NCBI RefSeq assembly: GCF_001189245.1
Contig: NZ_LFIQ01000105.1
Span: forward strand, 117,683 to 181,682
DNA from: Bradyrhizobium pachyrhizi
GTDB lineage: Bacteria > Pseudomonadota > Alphaproteobacteria > Rhizobiales > Xanthobacteraceae
Length of the DNA stretch: 64,000 nucleotides
Direction: 5' to 3'
Position 1 is the first letter of the stretch. Every line of letters begins with the position of its first letter. The notes beneath the pieces are model-generated. The model was not told the DNA's origin. It ran no database searches and was given only the letters and a program-made list of their open reading frames with translations. Position numbers and translations under genes: made by a program. Positions 8,480 to 17,145 of the stretch are shown piece after piece.

Positions 8480-10111
8480 TCATGCGCGTCCAAGTTTCTC
8501 AGCCCCACCGCCCAGTGCGGGCCCCTGTGTCGGGTCGATATACTCCGGCACGTCGGCAATCAGCGTGTTGGTGGTCAGCACGAGGGTCGCGACGGAAGCT
8601 GCGTTTCGAAGCGCCGTATAGGTCACCCGGACGGGGTCGACGATGCCGGCCGACACCATGTCAATGAATACGCCGTTGGCGGCATCGAACCCGACGCCCG
8701 ACCGGGAGCTCTGCAGATCGGCCACGACCTTCTCCGCATCATGGCCGGCATTCCGTGCAATGAAAGCGGCCGGACGAGACAGGGTTTCTCGCACTAGCTT
8801 GATTCCCTCACCCAAGTCGCCATTGATGTTGCCGAGCGTACGCGTCACCACCGGCGCACACTGCGCCAACGCCGTGCCGCCACCGGGCACGATGCCCTCC
8901 TCGGCCGCGGCCCGCGCCGCACTGAGCGCATCGTCAATCAACTGGATCGTCCGCTTCTGCTCCACCGGAGTGACGCCGCCTGCGAGGATCACGGCAGTCC
9001 CGCCCGACAGCTTCGCCAACCGCTCCTTGAGCTTGTCCTGTTCGATGTTAGGCGGAGCCAGATCGTGCTGCTTGGCCACCTGCAGGCGCCGCGCCGCGAT
9101 CGCCGCATCGTCGCCGCCGCCCCGAATGATCACCGTTTCCCGCGCACTGGCCCGCACCTGCCGTGCGGTGCCGAGATCGGCCAGGCTGGCCTCTTCCAGT
9201 CTGCCGCCAAGCTCGCGCGCAATGACCCGGCCACCGGTGATGATGGCGAGATCGTCCATCATTGCCTTGCGCCAATGACCATAATCAGGCGGATTGACCA
9301 CCAGGATCTTGCCGCGATTGTCATCGCCGAGCAGTGTGACGACCACTTCCGGCGCAATCTCCTCGGCGACGATAACAAGCGGCCGCCCGGTCGAGGCGAC
9401 CGTCGCGCGCACCGCCGCCAGCTCGGCCGGCGTTTTGATCTTCAGGTCGGTCAGGAGGATGTAGGGCTGATCGAGCACCACCTCCATCTTTTCGACATCC
9501 GTCACCATGTGGTGGGAGATGTAACCGCGATCGAACGACATGCCTTCGACGACTTCGAGCGTCGTGCTCGTCGTCAGCCCGTAGTCGGAACTGATGATGC
9601 CATCCTTGCCGACGCGCTGGACCGCCTCCGCAATCAGACCGCCCAGATGGGCGTCGGTTGACGCGATCGTCGCCACCGCCTCCAGCGTCTTGCGATCCGA
9701 TACGGCAATTGCGGAGCTCTTCAAAGCCTCGACAACGACCTCAACAGCCCGGTCGATCCCTTTGCAGAGATCGACCGCCTTGGCGCCCCGCTCTAGTGCT
9801 GCAACTCCTCCCTGGATGAGGCCATTTGCAAGCACCATGGCGGTGGTCGTGCCGTCGCCGGCGACCTCATTGGTATGCATCGAGACCTCGCGCACCACCT
9901 GCGCACCCATGTTCTCGAAGCGATCAGGCAGTTCGATTTCAGAGGCGATGGTGACGCCATCGCGCGAGACGATGGGCGTGCCGATCGGCCTGTCAACCAT
10001 CGCGTTCATGCCCTTCGGACCGAGGGTCGATTCGACCGCTGCTGCAAGCTTCTGGACCCCGCGCGCAAGAGCACGGCGGGCTTCGATATGATGTAGCAAT
10101 ACTTTCGGCAT
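8480..10111 (-). CDS. prmG: GroEL-like chaperonin dedicated to the monooxygenase
   Basis: This 543-residue group I chaperonin has the ATP-site motifs STLGPKGMN and GDGTTTA and the C-terminal GGGTAL. Unlike housekeeping GroEL it ends in GGGAEKLGRA rather than a Gly-Gly-Met tail. Propane and phenol diiron monooxygenase clusters are known to encode a specific chaperonin (MimG/PrmG) needed to fold the hydroxylase, and this gene holds the same position after the structural genes. No groES is adjacent, so it must borrow one or act without it. The ATG at 10111 begins the conserved MPKVLLHH; an upstream in-frame codon at 10126 is possible. Confidence 0.93.
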   Translation of the reverse strand: MPKVLLHHIEARRALARGVQKLAAAVESTLGPKGMNAMVDRPIGTPIVSRDGVTIASEIELPDRFENMGAQVVREVSMHTNEVAGDGTTTAMVLANGLIQGGVAALERGAKAVDLCKGIDRAVEVVVEALKSSAIAVSDRKTLEAVATIASTDAHLGGLIAEAVQRVGKDGIISSDYGLTTSTTLEVVEGMSFDRGYISHHMVTDVEKMEVVLDQPYILLTDLKIKTPAELAAVRATVASTGRPLVIVAEEIAPEVVVTLLGDDNRGKILVVNPPDYGHWRKAMMDDLAIITGGRVIARELGGRLEEASLADLGTARQVRASARETVIIRGGGDDAAIAARRLQVAKQHDLAPPNIEQDKLKERLAKLSGGTAVILAGGVTPVEQKRTIQLIDDALSAARAAAEEGIVPGGGTALAQCAPVVTRTLGNINGDLGEGIKLVRETLSRPAAFIARNAGHDAEKVVADLQSSRSGVGFDAANGVFIDMVSAGIVDPVRVTYTALRNAASVATLVLTTNTLIADVPEYIDPTQGPALGGGAEKLGRA

Positions 10112-10193
10112 TGGCTTCACTCCCAAGCGGACGGATCTTGTTGTCTGGTTGGGCGGACTTGCTGACCGCTCCGGTTCTTGGCGCTTGCGGGCA

Positions 10194-10208
10194 GCGCGTT
10201 AAACGCGC
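10194..10208. repeat. Short palindrome between DUF59 gene and prmG
   Basis: GCGCGTT and AACGCGC flank one central A, 25 bases after the DUF59 gene's start-distal end region and before prmG. It may be a small intercistronic hairpin or protein site. No function is supported. Confidence 0.3.
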
Positions 10209-10233
10209 CCCCACGCTTTAAGCTTCTCAAAGG

Positions 10234-11037
10234 TCACGGGCTGCCTGATGGAGCAGCACAGCGGCTGCTACAGCCGCCGCACGGTGACGGCGTCGGTCCG
10301 GGATTGTCGTCGACGAGTTCGCGACGACGGACGGCTAGCAGGCCTCTGCACAATGAGCTGTTGAATTCCATATTGATGCGCACTCCCCGCAACCGCTGCA
10401 GATAGGATGCCAGTTCGTGCCGTTTGATGGGGGCCCCCTCGTAGGTGACAAAGGTGCGATCCTCCGGGAGGCAGGCCAGGCCTGTTTCGATCAGAAGCTC
10501 GCGGTAGCGGGGCTTCTGTCGCGCGACGTCCGGCGAAGCAAACTCGACCTCGTCAAAGCTACACAGACTCATCCGGCAGATCGCCGGATCTTCATAACCT
10601 ATCCCCCGCAAGGCCAGGATCATGACCTCCTGGCGCCGCTCGAACGCCTTGCGGCGGAACTTATCCCGCAATTCGTCAAGCGAGCCTCCAGGTGCGAACT
10701 CCTTGAGCGCATCGGCAAACGACATCCCTTCGCGGACGCCGCGGTTGATCTGCTCCGCGACCATGTGGTCCCGAAGCTGTGGCCGCGCCTTGCGAACCCA
10801 CGGCAGCGACGACACCGCCCGACGCATGTCGTCGGCCATGAGGAACGCGAAGTTCGCCGAACACCAGAAGGTCGGCAACCGAAAGACGATGTCGACATCG
10901 CCATCGTCATCGACGGTAACATGCTCGACGAATCCAAGCTCGGTCACAGACTCGTCGAGCTCGGGGTCTGTCACCAACGCGAGGCGCTGCCACACCTCGC
11001 TGGTTCTTCGGTCACACTCGTGGAGCAGTGCGTTCAT
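10234..11037 (-). CDS. DUF59/MIP18-family metal-cluster assembly protein
   Basis: This 267-residue protein starts with a DUF59 (PaaD/MIP18-like) domain: TDPELDESVTELGFVEHV, then a Cys in LPTFWCSANFAF (C59). DUF59 proteins assist Fe-S or other iron-centre assembly, and homologues accompany propane monooxygenase clusters. The C-terminal half is unlike simple DUF59 proteins and ends with a three-Cys motif, CGGCSSRC (C253, C256, C260), that could carry metal. The start is six bases after the amidohydrolase stop, so it is in the prm operon. Delivery of iron to the PrmA diiron site is inferred. Confidence 0.85.
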   Translation of the reverse strand: MNALLHECDRRTSEVWQRLALVTDPELDESVTELGFVEHVTVDDDGDVDIVFRLPTFWCSANFAFLMADDMRRAVSSLPWVRKARPQLRDHMVAEQINRGVREGMSFADALKEFAPGGSLDELRDKFRRKAFERRQEVMILALRGIGYEDPAICRMSLCSFDEVEFASPDVARQKPRYRELLIETGLACLPEDRTFVTYEGAPIKRHELASYLQRLRGVRINMEFNSSLCRGLLAVRRRELVDDNPGPTPSPCGGCSSRCAAPSGSP

Positions 11038-11043
11038 GTGATG

Positions 11044-12066
11044 TCATCCCGCCGCGGTCGCGTAGGCACCCTTCGCAAGCTTTGCCTTCTGTGCCTCGAC
11101 ATCCACGCCATAAAGCCGCGCGGCGTTGAGACCGAGGATCTTCTTCTTTGCCTGCGGCGTCAGATCGACACCGTGCTCCTGCTTCAGATCCTCGGGCAGC
11201 TCGAAGTTCCAGAACTTCTCGACCAGCCATCGAGGCGTCCAGATGGCGTAGTCGCTGCCGAAGAGAATCTTGTCCTCGCCGACCCAGAACAGCAATTCGC
11301 TGATCACTTCCGCGAAATACCGTGGACGTCCGTGAATGAACGGCAGCGCGACCGCAAGGCCGCCATAGACGTTGGTCTCCTGGACGGCGATCCAGCAGAA
11401 GTCGTCGAGCCTGGGCAGCCCGCAATGCTCGATGATGAAATTCAGGCCCTGAAAATCGGTCGCCGCGTGATCGACGTCGTGAACATCGAATGCATCCTTG
11501 TCCAGCGGGATGATGGTCGGCCCCTTGTGGACGTGGATGTTCGTGATGCCGAGCTTCTGGCACAGTTCGAAGCAACGATAGGCGTTCGGATCGGTGAGCT
11601 TCCAGCCCCGCGACTCGCCCTTCCACTCGGCGGTGTAGAGCTTGACGCCCTTGATGCCGAACGTATCCTTCATGTAGTGGATGTATTCCAGCGCCCGCTC
11701 ACCGTCGCGCGGATCAAATGCGCCGTTGACGATGAAGCGGTCCTTGTACTTCTTCGCCATCTCGGCGTTGCGGTCGATGGTGTTGAAGCCGTTCTTGTAG
11801 AATTCCGTGAGGTAGGTCGACTGCACGATGGCCATGTCGTCCGGACCGTCGACGAACAGATCGCGGTACATCTGCTCTGCGCTGTATTTCTCGAATTGCT
11901 CCTTGGGCCAGAGCTTGTCCTTTGGACTGAGCGAGCTGTGGTAGGCGTAGAAGCAATCAATGAACTGCTTGCCGTGAATGTTGAGCTGGTTCGCCGGACT
12001 GCCGTCCCAGAAGTGGGTATGACCGTCGATGACGAAGACTTCCTCGCCCGTGGGAGTTATGAACAT
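11044..12066 (-). CDS. Amidohydrolase-2 family metal-dependent hydrolase
   Basis: This TIM-barrel hydrolase of 340 residues has the family ligands in order: HTH (H16, H18 in DGHTHFWDG), His in NIHVHKG, His in IIEHCGLPRLDD and Asp in GSDYAIW. Family members hydrolyse or decarboxylate small carboxylates and amides. A homologue is a regular passenger of propane/phenol monooxygenase operons, but its substrate there is uncertain. The ATG at 12066 is preceded by GGAG and starts the conserved sequence. It lies between prmD and the DUF59 gene, with six bases to the latter. Confidence 0.9.
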   Translation of the reverse strand: MFITPTGEEVFVIDGHTHFWDGSPANQLNIHGKQFIDCFYAYHSSLSPKDKLWPKEQFEKYSAEQMYRDLFVDGPDDMAIVQSTYLTEFYKNGFNTIDRNAEMAKKYKDRFIVNGAFDPRDGERALEYIHYMKDTFGIKGVKLYTAEWKGESRGWKLTDPNAYRCFELCQKLGITNIHVHKGPTIIPLDKDAFDVHDVDHAATDFQGLNFIIEHCGLPRLDDFCWIAVQETNVYGGLAVALPFIHGRPRYFAEVISELLFWVGEDKILFGSDYAIWTPRWLVEKFWNFELPEDLKQEHGVDLTPQAKKKILGLNAARLYGVDVEAQKAKLAKGAYATAAG

Positions 12067-12183
12067 GATGATCTCCGAGAATTTGATAGGCGCTATTCGA
12101 TCAATCCACGCATCGTAGCTGCGCGAACACTTTGGAAACGGCGGGACCACACCGTTGAGGATGCGGCCCCCAGTGAGGGAGCT

Positions 12184-12555
12184 TCACTCGATGTATTCGA
12201 AGACCTCGTCCATGTTTCCGAACAGCGTCACCGTATTGTCGTCGATGCGCACCATCCGGCCGTAGTGGGTCGAGGTATTCACTTCGAATATCTCGGCCGT
12301 CATGTCCTTTCCGAGGATGTCGCTGATCTCATCCATCTTGAAGATCAGCTTGCCCTCGCCGTCGATGCGGATCAGGGCCGGCTGGTAGGTCACGGTCACG
12401 TTCGGCTTTTTGCCCATGAATTCAGCGATGGCGCGCGCTTCGACGCTGTCGTTCATGGTGACGCCGCACTGATGGGATATCGTCTGTTCAAAACGGAGAT
12501 CTCCCATCTTCTGGAAGATGTTCTGGTTGGTCGCACTTCTTGAAGCAATGGACAT
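12184..12555 (-). CDS. prmD: Diiron monooxygenase coupling protein (MmoB/DmpM family)
   Basis: This 123-residue effector protein lacks cofactors and binds the hydroxylase to speed electron transfer and gate substrate access. The family pattern is visible in RAIAEFMGKKPNVTVTYQPALIRIDGEG and the following DEISDILGKD. The length is usual for coupling proteins of soluble diiron monooxygenases. It starts six bases after the prmC stop and is the fourth structural gene of the operon. Confidence 0.95.
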   Translation of the reverse strand: MSIASRSATNQNIFQKMGDLRFEQTISHQCGVTMNDSVEARAIAEFMGKKPNVTVTYQPALIRIDGEGKLIFKMDEISDILGKDMTAEIFEVNTSTHYGRMVRIDDNTVTLFGNMDEVFEYIE

Positions 12556-12561
12556 TGCAAT

Positions 12562-13632
12562 TCACTCCTTGGGAAGGACGAGACCGAGCTCGCCGAGAAT
12601 CTTCTTGATGCGTTCGACCGACTGCGCGCGGACGTCGGCGTACTGCACCGGCTTCGAATGTGGCTGCGACCAGATCGGCTGCAGTCCGGCGGCCGCCTTG
12701 CCGGCCAGCGCCACGTGCTTGTTAACCCAGCCCTGGAACAGCTTCTTGTTGTGTGCGGCGTGCTGATTGTCGCTCACCAGCAGATGCATCAGGTCGATCG
12801 TGTTGGCGAGATTGCGCTCATAGTCGGCCTCGGCCGCCGAAATGACCGCTGGCGTGATGAAGTCGCCGTTCGGCGAGCCGGCCTGCATCAGGAATCCGCT
12901 GCGGAACAGCTCGCCGACCAGCGGCTCGAACACGATGTTGGTGGCGAAGTACTGCTCGAGATAGTCAGCCGACCCCATGATCGATTCGATCGCCTCGCGG
13001 GTGCCCTGCCAGCCCTTGTCCTCCAGCCACGCCCGCTTGCCGGCCATGTCGTCGAAGCCCGGAATGTCCATTCCGATCTCGGCGAGATAGAGCGTGATGT
13101 CCTGGGCCAGCCGAAGCTTATAGGACGAGTTCGTCAGGGTCGCATTGTTGATCATCTGGGTGTAGCCGTAGCGCTGAGCTTGCATCAGCGATGTGCCGAG
13201 CCCGAACTCGGCGTGTTTCCACGCACCGAGGTGGTTTTGCAGGATCTTGACCCAGGCCTTGTCGAAGCCCTTCGGCGCGCCGGACTTTCGGCCGTTGGCG
13301 ATCACCGATTGCACCATCGTCTCGATCTTGGACTGGCGCTGGTAGTGGGTGCGCTCCCACTCCTGATCGGGCGCACGGAAGGTATGCCAGTTCGAGCTCA
13401 ACGCGGCCGTGTTGTCCTTGGTGTAGGCCCCCTTCCCGTTGGGGAAGGAGATGATCCAATCCTGCAGCAAATAGCGTTCCGGATCGGGCTGAACGTCTAC
13501 GGTCACGTCCTCATAGTGCGTCGCCCGCTTGCTGCGGGGCTCGAAATACCGGTACTTGCGGCTGTCCGAATCCGGAAACACCGCAGCGCCTGCTGCACCG
13601 GATTTCGCTGGAACGCTTTGAACGGCAGTCAT
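12562..13632 (-). CDS. prmC: Propane monooxygenase hydroxylase, small (beta) subunit
   Basis: This 356-residue ferritin-like subunit of the hydroxylase lacks the iron ligands but packs against PrmA in the (alpha-beta)2 enzyme. Features include RYFEPRSKRATHYEDVTVD at the N-terminus, WHTFRAPDQEWERTHYQRQ and long helices throughout. The ATG at 13632 follows GGGAGGAGG; frames further upstream do not look like the family. It lies between the reductase and coupling protein genes, giving the A-B-C-D order of propane and MimABCD-type enzymes. Confidence 0.95.
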   Translation of the reverse strand: MTAVQSVPAKSGAAGAAVFPDSDSRKYRYFEPRSKRATHYEDVTVDVQPDPERYLLQDWIISFPNGKGAYTKDNTAALSSNWHTFRAPDQEWERTHYQRQSKIETMVQSVIANGRKSGAPKGFDKAWVKILQNHLGAWKHAEFGLGTSLMQAQRYGYTQMINNATLTNSSYKLRLAQDITLYLAEIGMDIPGFDDMAGKRAWLEDKGWQGTREAIESIMGSADYLEQYFATNIVFEPLVGELFRSGFLMQAGSPNGDFITPAVISAAEADYERNLANTIDLMHLLVSDNQHAAHNKKLFQGWVNKHVALAGKAAAGLQPIWSQPHSKPVQYADVRAQSVERIKKILGELGLVLPKE

Positions 13633-13691
13633 GGTCGTCTTCCTCCTCCCTTGGTGGGCTCTGTAAAAGGCACGGTCGCTATTCGAAAACC

Positions 13692-14732
13692 TCAGTTGTT
13701 GGCTGGTGTGAACTTGTCGAAGAAGATGCGATCCGACTCGACGTCGTTCATCTGCAGCACGGGCACCAGCGCCTCGATCATCGGCGACGGTCCACACGCA
13801 TAGACGTCGACGTCTTCGCCATATCTCGCGTTGCGAAGGTGCGCTCCGACGGCTTCGTGCACGAAGCCCTTTGCTCCACTCCAGGCCGCATCATCGGCCG
13901 CATGGGAGAGCACCGGGATGAACTTGAACTCCGGATGCCTGGCGGCGAGTTCTGCGAAGCGATCGAGGTAGAAAAGATCGTTGCGCGTCCGTGCGCCATA
14001 GAAGAAGTGCACCGGACGAGCCTCGCCAGACTCGATGTGATCGTTCAGGATCGACCACAACGGCGACATTCCCGATCCGCCGCCGACCAGGACTATGGCT
14101 CCGGCTCTGTTTTCTCGCCGGAAACAGGTCCCGTAGGGTCCGCGGATTCCGACCGCGGTTCCGACGGAGAGGTCTCCGTCGAGCCGGGAAGAGAAGCGTC
14201 CGTTCGGGTATTTTTTGATGATGAATGCGAGCTTTTCGCCCTCGATCGGCGAATTTGCCATGGAAAACGAGCGCGTAATCGTCTCTGCCCCCGGGAGCGT
14301 GATGTCGACATATTGACCCGCCCAGAACTTCAGAGGTTGCTCGAGCGATATCTCGAGGAGCCGGATGTCATGGGTCAGCGCGGAGACGCTCGTGACTGTG
14401 CCCGTGAAGTCCCTCACCGGGATCGATTTCGACAGCACCTCCTCGTCATAGTTGAGGAGCTCCACCTCGAGATCCGAATAGGCCAAGGTCCGGCACAGCA
14501 GGATGTAGTCCTGGCCTCGCTCCATCTCGTTGAGGGCGAACGTCGAATATTTCTTGAGCTCTACTTCGCCTCCGGTAAGGACGCATTTGCACGCCGAGCA
14601 CTGTCCCTCCTTGCAACCATGCGGCAGTGCGATGCCCTGGCGAAAGGCGGCGTCAAGAACGGTCTCGTTCTCCTCGACCTCGAATTCTATGCCTACCGGT
14701 TGCAGGCGAACGACATTAGCGGGCGTGCCCAT
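13692..14732 (-). CDS. prmB: Propane monooxygenase reductase (2Fe-2S/FAD)
   Basis: This 346-residue NADH:acceptor reductase feeds electrons to the diiron hydroxylase. The N-terminal plant-type ferredoxin domain has C40, C45, C48 and C80. It is followed by an FAD domain (RSFSMANSP) and an NAD domain (GGGSGMSPLWSIL and the terminal YACGPSPMIEA). The length matches MmoC/PrmB proteins. The ATG at 14732 has GGAGG just upstream. A GC-rich hairpin separates it from prmA and may lower its expression relative to the hydroxylase. Confidence 0.96.
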   Translation of the reverse strand: MGTPANVVRLQPVGIEFEVEENETVLDAAFRQGIALPHGCKEGQCSACKCVLTGGEVELKKYSTFALNEMERGQDYILLCRTLAYSDLEVELLNYDEEVLSKSIPVRDFTGTVTSVSALTHDIRLLEISLEQPLKFWAGQYVDITLPGAETITRSFSMANSPIEGEKLAFIIKKYPNGRFSSRLDGDLSVGTAVGIRGPYGTCFRRENRAGAIVLVGGGSGMSPLWSILNDHIESGEARPVHFFYGARTRNDLFYLDRFAELAARHPEFKFIPVLSHAADDAAWSGAKGFVHEAVGAHLRNARYGEDVDVYACGPSPMIEALVPVLQMNDVESDRIFFDKFTPANN

Positions 14733-14778
14733 AGGGCCTCCTCAAACCAAGACTTGCGTATCTTCCGGAGAATGATCG

Positions 14779-14806
14779 GAAGGAGCCGGCCGGAGCCGGC
14801 CCCTTC
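14779..14806 (-). other. Intercistronic hairpin between prmA and prmB
   Basis: GAAGGAGCCGGC and GCCGGCCCCTTC pair at 11 of 12 positions around CGGA, nine bases after the prmA stop. With no T-run it is more likely to stabilise the prmA mRNA 3' end or attenuate transcription partly than to terminate it. Confidence 0.55.
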
Positions 14807-14814
14807 TGTCTCGG

Positions 14815-16485
14815 CTAGTTGCAGGGATTGATGGTGAATCCCTTGCGATACTCGGCGAGATGCTTTTCCCGGTCGGTCGGGCTCATCTCCCGCAGCGTAA
14901 GCAGCGGGCTCTTCAGGATGTGGCCGCGGACGTCGTCGAGCGTCCACATTTCCTTGTCGTCGAAGCGCAGATGCGGCTGGGCGACCAGGGTCTTGCCGTC
15001 CGTGCGCACGAAGCCGAGATCCTTGATGGCGTCGGCGATATCCACATTGTGGTAGACGCTTTCCCATTCGCGACGGCCGCTGAACCGTCCCATCGCCGGG
15101 GTCGGGCGTCCCTGGTATTCGCCGGCGAAGGCTTCGACGGCCGTCCAGCGATCGAGCTCATGGGCGAAAGTGTAGAGTTTGCCGTCGATCTCGCCGGTGA
15201 CCATGTCCTCGCGGATCAGGCAGGGCACCAGGCACGACCAGCAACGATGCGGATAGACGTAACCGACATCGCTGTTGAAGAGGATGTTGGTCTGACCGCG
15301 ATGCGACAGCTTCTCATACCACTTCCAGAAGTCTCCGAACTGCGCATACCAGCCCGGATACTTGTGCTCGAACCACTCGAAGTCCTTGTCGGTCTGCGCC
15401 TCGATGCGCCAGAAGTTGGCCGACCAGCCGACCGCGAAGAACTGCGCGACCTTGTGGACATAGTGCTTCTCGGTCAGACGCTTCCAGGCAGTCTGAACGT
15501 CGTCATGATGGATCTTGATGCCATACTTCTCGAGCGGCAGCATGTAGGTGCGATAATAGTCCTCGAAGATCCAGCGGTGCCACATCTCCGCATAGGACTC
15601 CTTGGTCTTGTCGCGGTTCGTGGTGCCGTACTCGATGAAGGTGCCGATCGCTGCGTCGACGATGGCGTGGTTCTGCCAGAAGGCATAGCGCATGTCGCGC
15701 TCGAGCAGCAGATGGTTCTCCGGCTCCTTCAGCATCGACATCAGCATCGAGTGGCCGTTACCGATGTGCCGGCTCTCATCCGACTGCACCGACAGGAAGA
15801 CCGTCGGCAGCGCGTAGTCACCGTTGCGGGCCGCTTCCGACGGCATGGCGACGAACAACGTGTTGGTGAACGCGGTCTCGGCGACCACGGTCAGGTACAC
15901 GTTCGCAGAGGTGATCGCATCGCCGGTGATGAAGCCCTCACCGAACTGCCTGCCGATCGTGGTGGCGTAGCATTTGCCGAACGCCTCCTCGGTGATGTCA
16001 AAGCCGGCCGGATCGATGTAATTCTCCATGTACCACTTCTTGAGATTCATCTGGATCGTCGAGTGACGGAACTCGTCGACCATCTGCATCGTGAAGCCGG
16101 TGCGAAGATCTTCGCCTGGAGCGAGGCGGCCGACCATAGCCATGGACCTGGCGGCGGAAATTTCCGGGAACGGGATTATCGCCAGGAACAGCTTCATCCA
16201 CTCGACCCAACGCGGCTCGACGTTGCGGAACATGTCGCCGCGCAGCGCAGCATCGAGCGCACCGTAGACGCGGTTGTCCTTCTCCTCCTGCATCGGGAAA
16301 TAGGAGCGGAGGACCTGCTTCATCGGATCCTTCGGCGCCTTCGCGATCTTGTAGTCCGTGGGAAAGGTCATCGCTTCCTGGACGTAGGAAGGATTCCATC
16401 CGAGATCTGCAATCTTCTTTGCAGCATCACCGACGGATATGCCGCGCTGGGCGGTGATCTTGTTGAGTGTTAAAGTTCCAGACAT
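14815..16485 (-). CDS. prmA: Propane monooxygenase hydroxylase, large (alpha) subunit
   Basis: This 556-residue catalytic subunit of a soluble diiron monooxygenase inserts oxygen into small alkanes or phenols. The two iron-binding halves are complete: E108 (PFPEIS), E138 and H141 (DEFRHS), E203 (VAETAF), and E237 and H240 (SDESRH). The length and the four-gene order A-B-C-D fit propane/phenol (MimABCD) enzymes rather than methane monooxygenase, which has a gamma subunit and a different order. The ATG at 16485 follows AGGAGG. It is the first structural gene, 322 bases downstream of a consensus sigma-54 promoter. The true substrate is not decidable from sequence. Confidence 0.97.
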   Translation of the reverse strand: MSGTLTLNKITAQRGISVGDAAKKIADLGWNPSYVQEAMTFPTDYKIAKAPKDPMKQVLRSYFPMQEEKDNRVYGALDAALRGDMFRNVEPRWVEWMKLFLAIIPFPEISAARSMAMVGRLAPGEDLRTGFTMQMVDEFRHSTIQMNLKKWYMENYIDPAGFDITEEAFGKCYATTIGRQFGEGFITGDAITSANVYLTVVAETAFTNTLFVAMPSEAARNGDYALPTVFLSVQSDESRHIGNGHSMLMSMLKEPENHLLLERDMRYAFWQNHAIVDAAIGTFIEYGTTNRDKTKESYAEMWHRWIFEDYYRTYMLPLEKYGIKIHHDDVQTAWKRLTEKHYVHKVAQFFAVGWSANFWRIEAQTDKDFEWFEHKYPGWYAQFGDFWKWYEKLSHRGQTNILFNSDVGYVYPHRCWSCLVPCLIREDMVTGEIDGKLYTFAHELDRWTAVEAFAGEYQGRPTPAMGRFSGRREWESVYHNVDIADAIKDLGFVRTDGKTLVAQPHLRFDDKEMWTLDDVRGHILKSPLLTLREMSPTDREKHLAEYRKGFTINPCN

Positions 16486-16806
16486 CTCGTCTTTCCTCCT
16501 GATCGGGTCAGAAACCACATCGATATTCCGCCTGCCTGGACCTTCGCGGACCGGGCAGTGCTTACCCGTGCGTTACGGGCCACCTCGCGGCCGCTTGCAC
16601 GGCCGGACGTTTGATATCGGCAAGGGTCTCGGGAACGACTATGGTGCACCGCAACGATGATCAGGCGCGATCTTTCGAACTACGGTCCTGCGATCGCTAT
16701 ACTTCATCCCACACATGATGCGCCCTCAGCCAAGCGTCCCCTTCCCTCGTTCTTGTCGCGGCTCACCCCAGACGGAGCAGTCGGCGTTGTTGTGATCAGG
16801 AGCTTT

Positions 16807-16821
16807 GCAATGGGCGTGCCA
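16807..16821 (-). promoter_or_regulatory. Sigma-54 promoter of prmABCD
   Basis: Reading leftward the bases are TGGCACGCCCATTGC, a full match to TGGCACG-N4-TTGC with the obligatory GG-N10-GC spacing. It points at prmA, 322 bases downstream, and the cluster encodes its own sigma-54 activator. Confidence 0.82.
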
Positions 16822-16865
16822 GCGCATCCGAGGCGCTCGCCAACTCTCTTTCCGAGGTATCGACG

Positions 16866-16895
16866 CGTGTATGGCGTGGGCGGACGCGTTACACG
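16866..16895. promoter_or_regulatory. Candidate activator-binding inverted repeat
   Basis: CGTGTA and TACACG are separated by 18 bases. The centre is about 85 bases upstream of the start expected from the sigma-54 promoter, a usual distance for an enhancer site. Binding by the prmR product is inferred. Confidence 0.4.
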
Positions 16896-17022
16896 GGCCC
16901 GGCCTGCTGCCGGAGGCGATGCAGATTGCGACGGAAATTGCAGAATGAGAATTCCGACAGCGCAAAGGGATTGGTGCAGCAATGTTTGCGTTGCAAAGAT
17001 GGAAACGGGCTTGGATGCCGAT

Positions 17023-17057
17023 AACGCTTCGTTGGGATCAGTAACGACCGCACGTTA
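17023..17057. promoter_or_regulatory. Clustered AACG/CGTT inverted repeats
   Basis: AACG-N3-CGTT (17023-17033) is followed by TAACG-N6-CGTTA (17042-17057), about 200-240 bases upstream of the sigma-54 element. It is an alternative candidate enhancer for the prm activator. Confidence 0.35.
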
Positions 17058-17145
17058 GGTCCAGCGATGTTTCGGGACCTCGAACCTGGGCGGCTCTTCC
17101 AGCCGATGCACTGCGCGGGAACACTTGCCCATACGCATGCGCCAA

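Larger units (their letters stand above)
16486..17145. other. prmA regulatory region
   Basis: This 660-base non-coding stretch lies before prmA. It holds the sigma-54 promoter (16807-16821) and two sets of inverted repeats upstream of it (16866-16895 and 17023-17057). About 310 bases would remain as a long untranslated leader; I saw no clear riboswitch fold there. Confidence 0.6.

Noticed and set aside
10417..12543. 708-codon open frame on + opposite prmD and its neighbours
   Set aside because: It covers three well-supported minus-strand genes and has no recognisable domain.
14860..16473. 537-codon open frame on + opposite prmA
   Set aside because: It is antisense to a gene with all diiron ligands, and its residue pattern (Arg, Asp, Val, Leu bias) is that of a complement frame in GC-rich DNA.
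14815..16485. Methane monooxygenase
   Set aside because: The order A-reductase-beta-coupling and the lack of a gamma subunit or MmoD-like gene fit propane/phenol enzymes, not sMMO.
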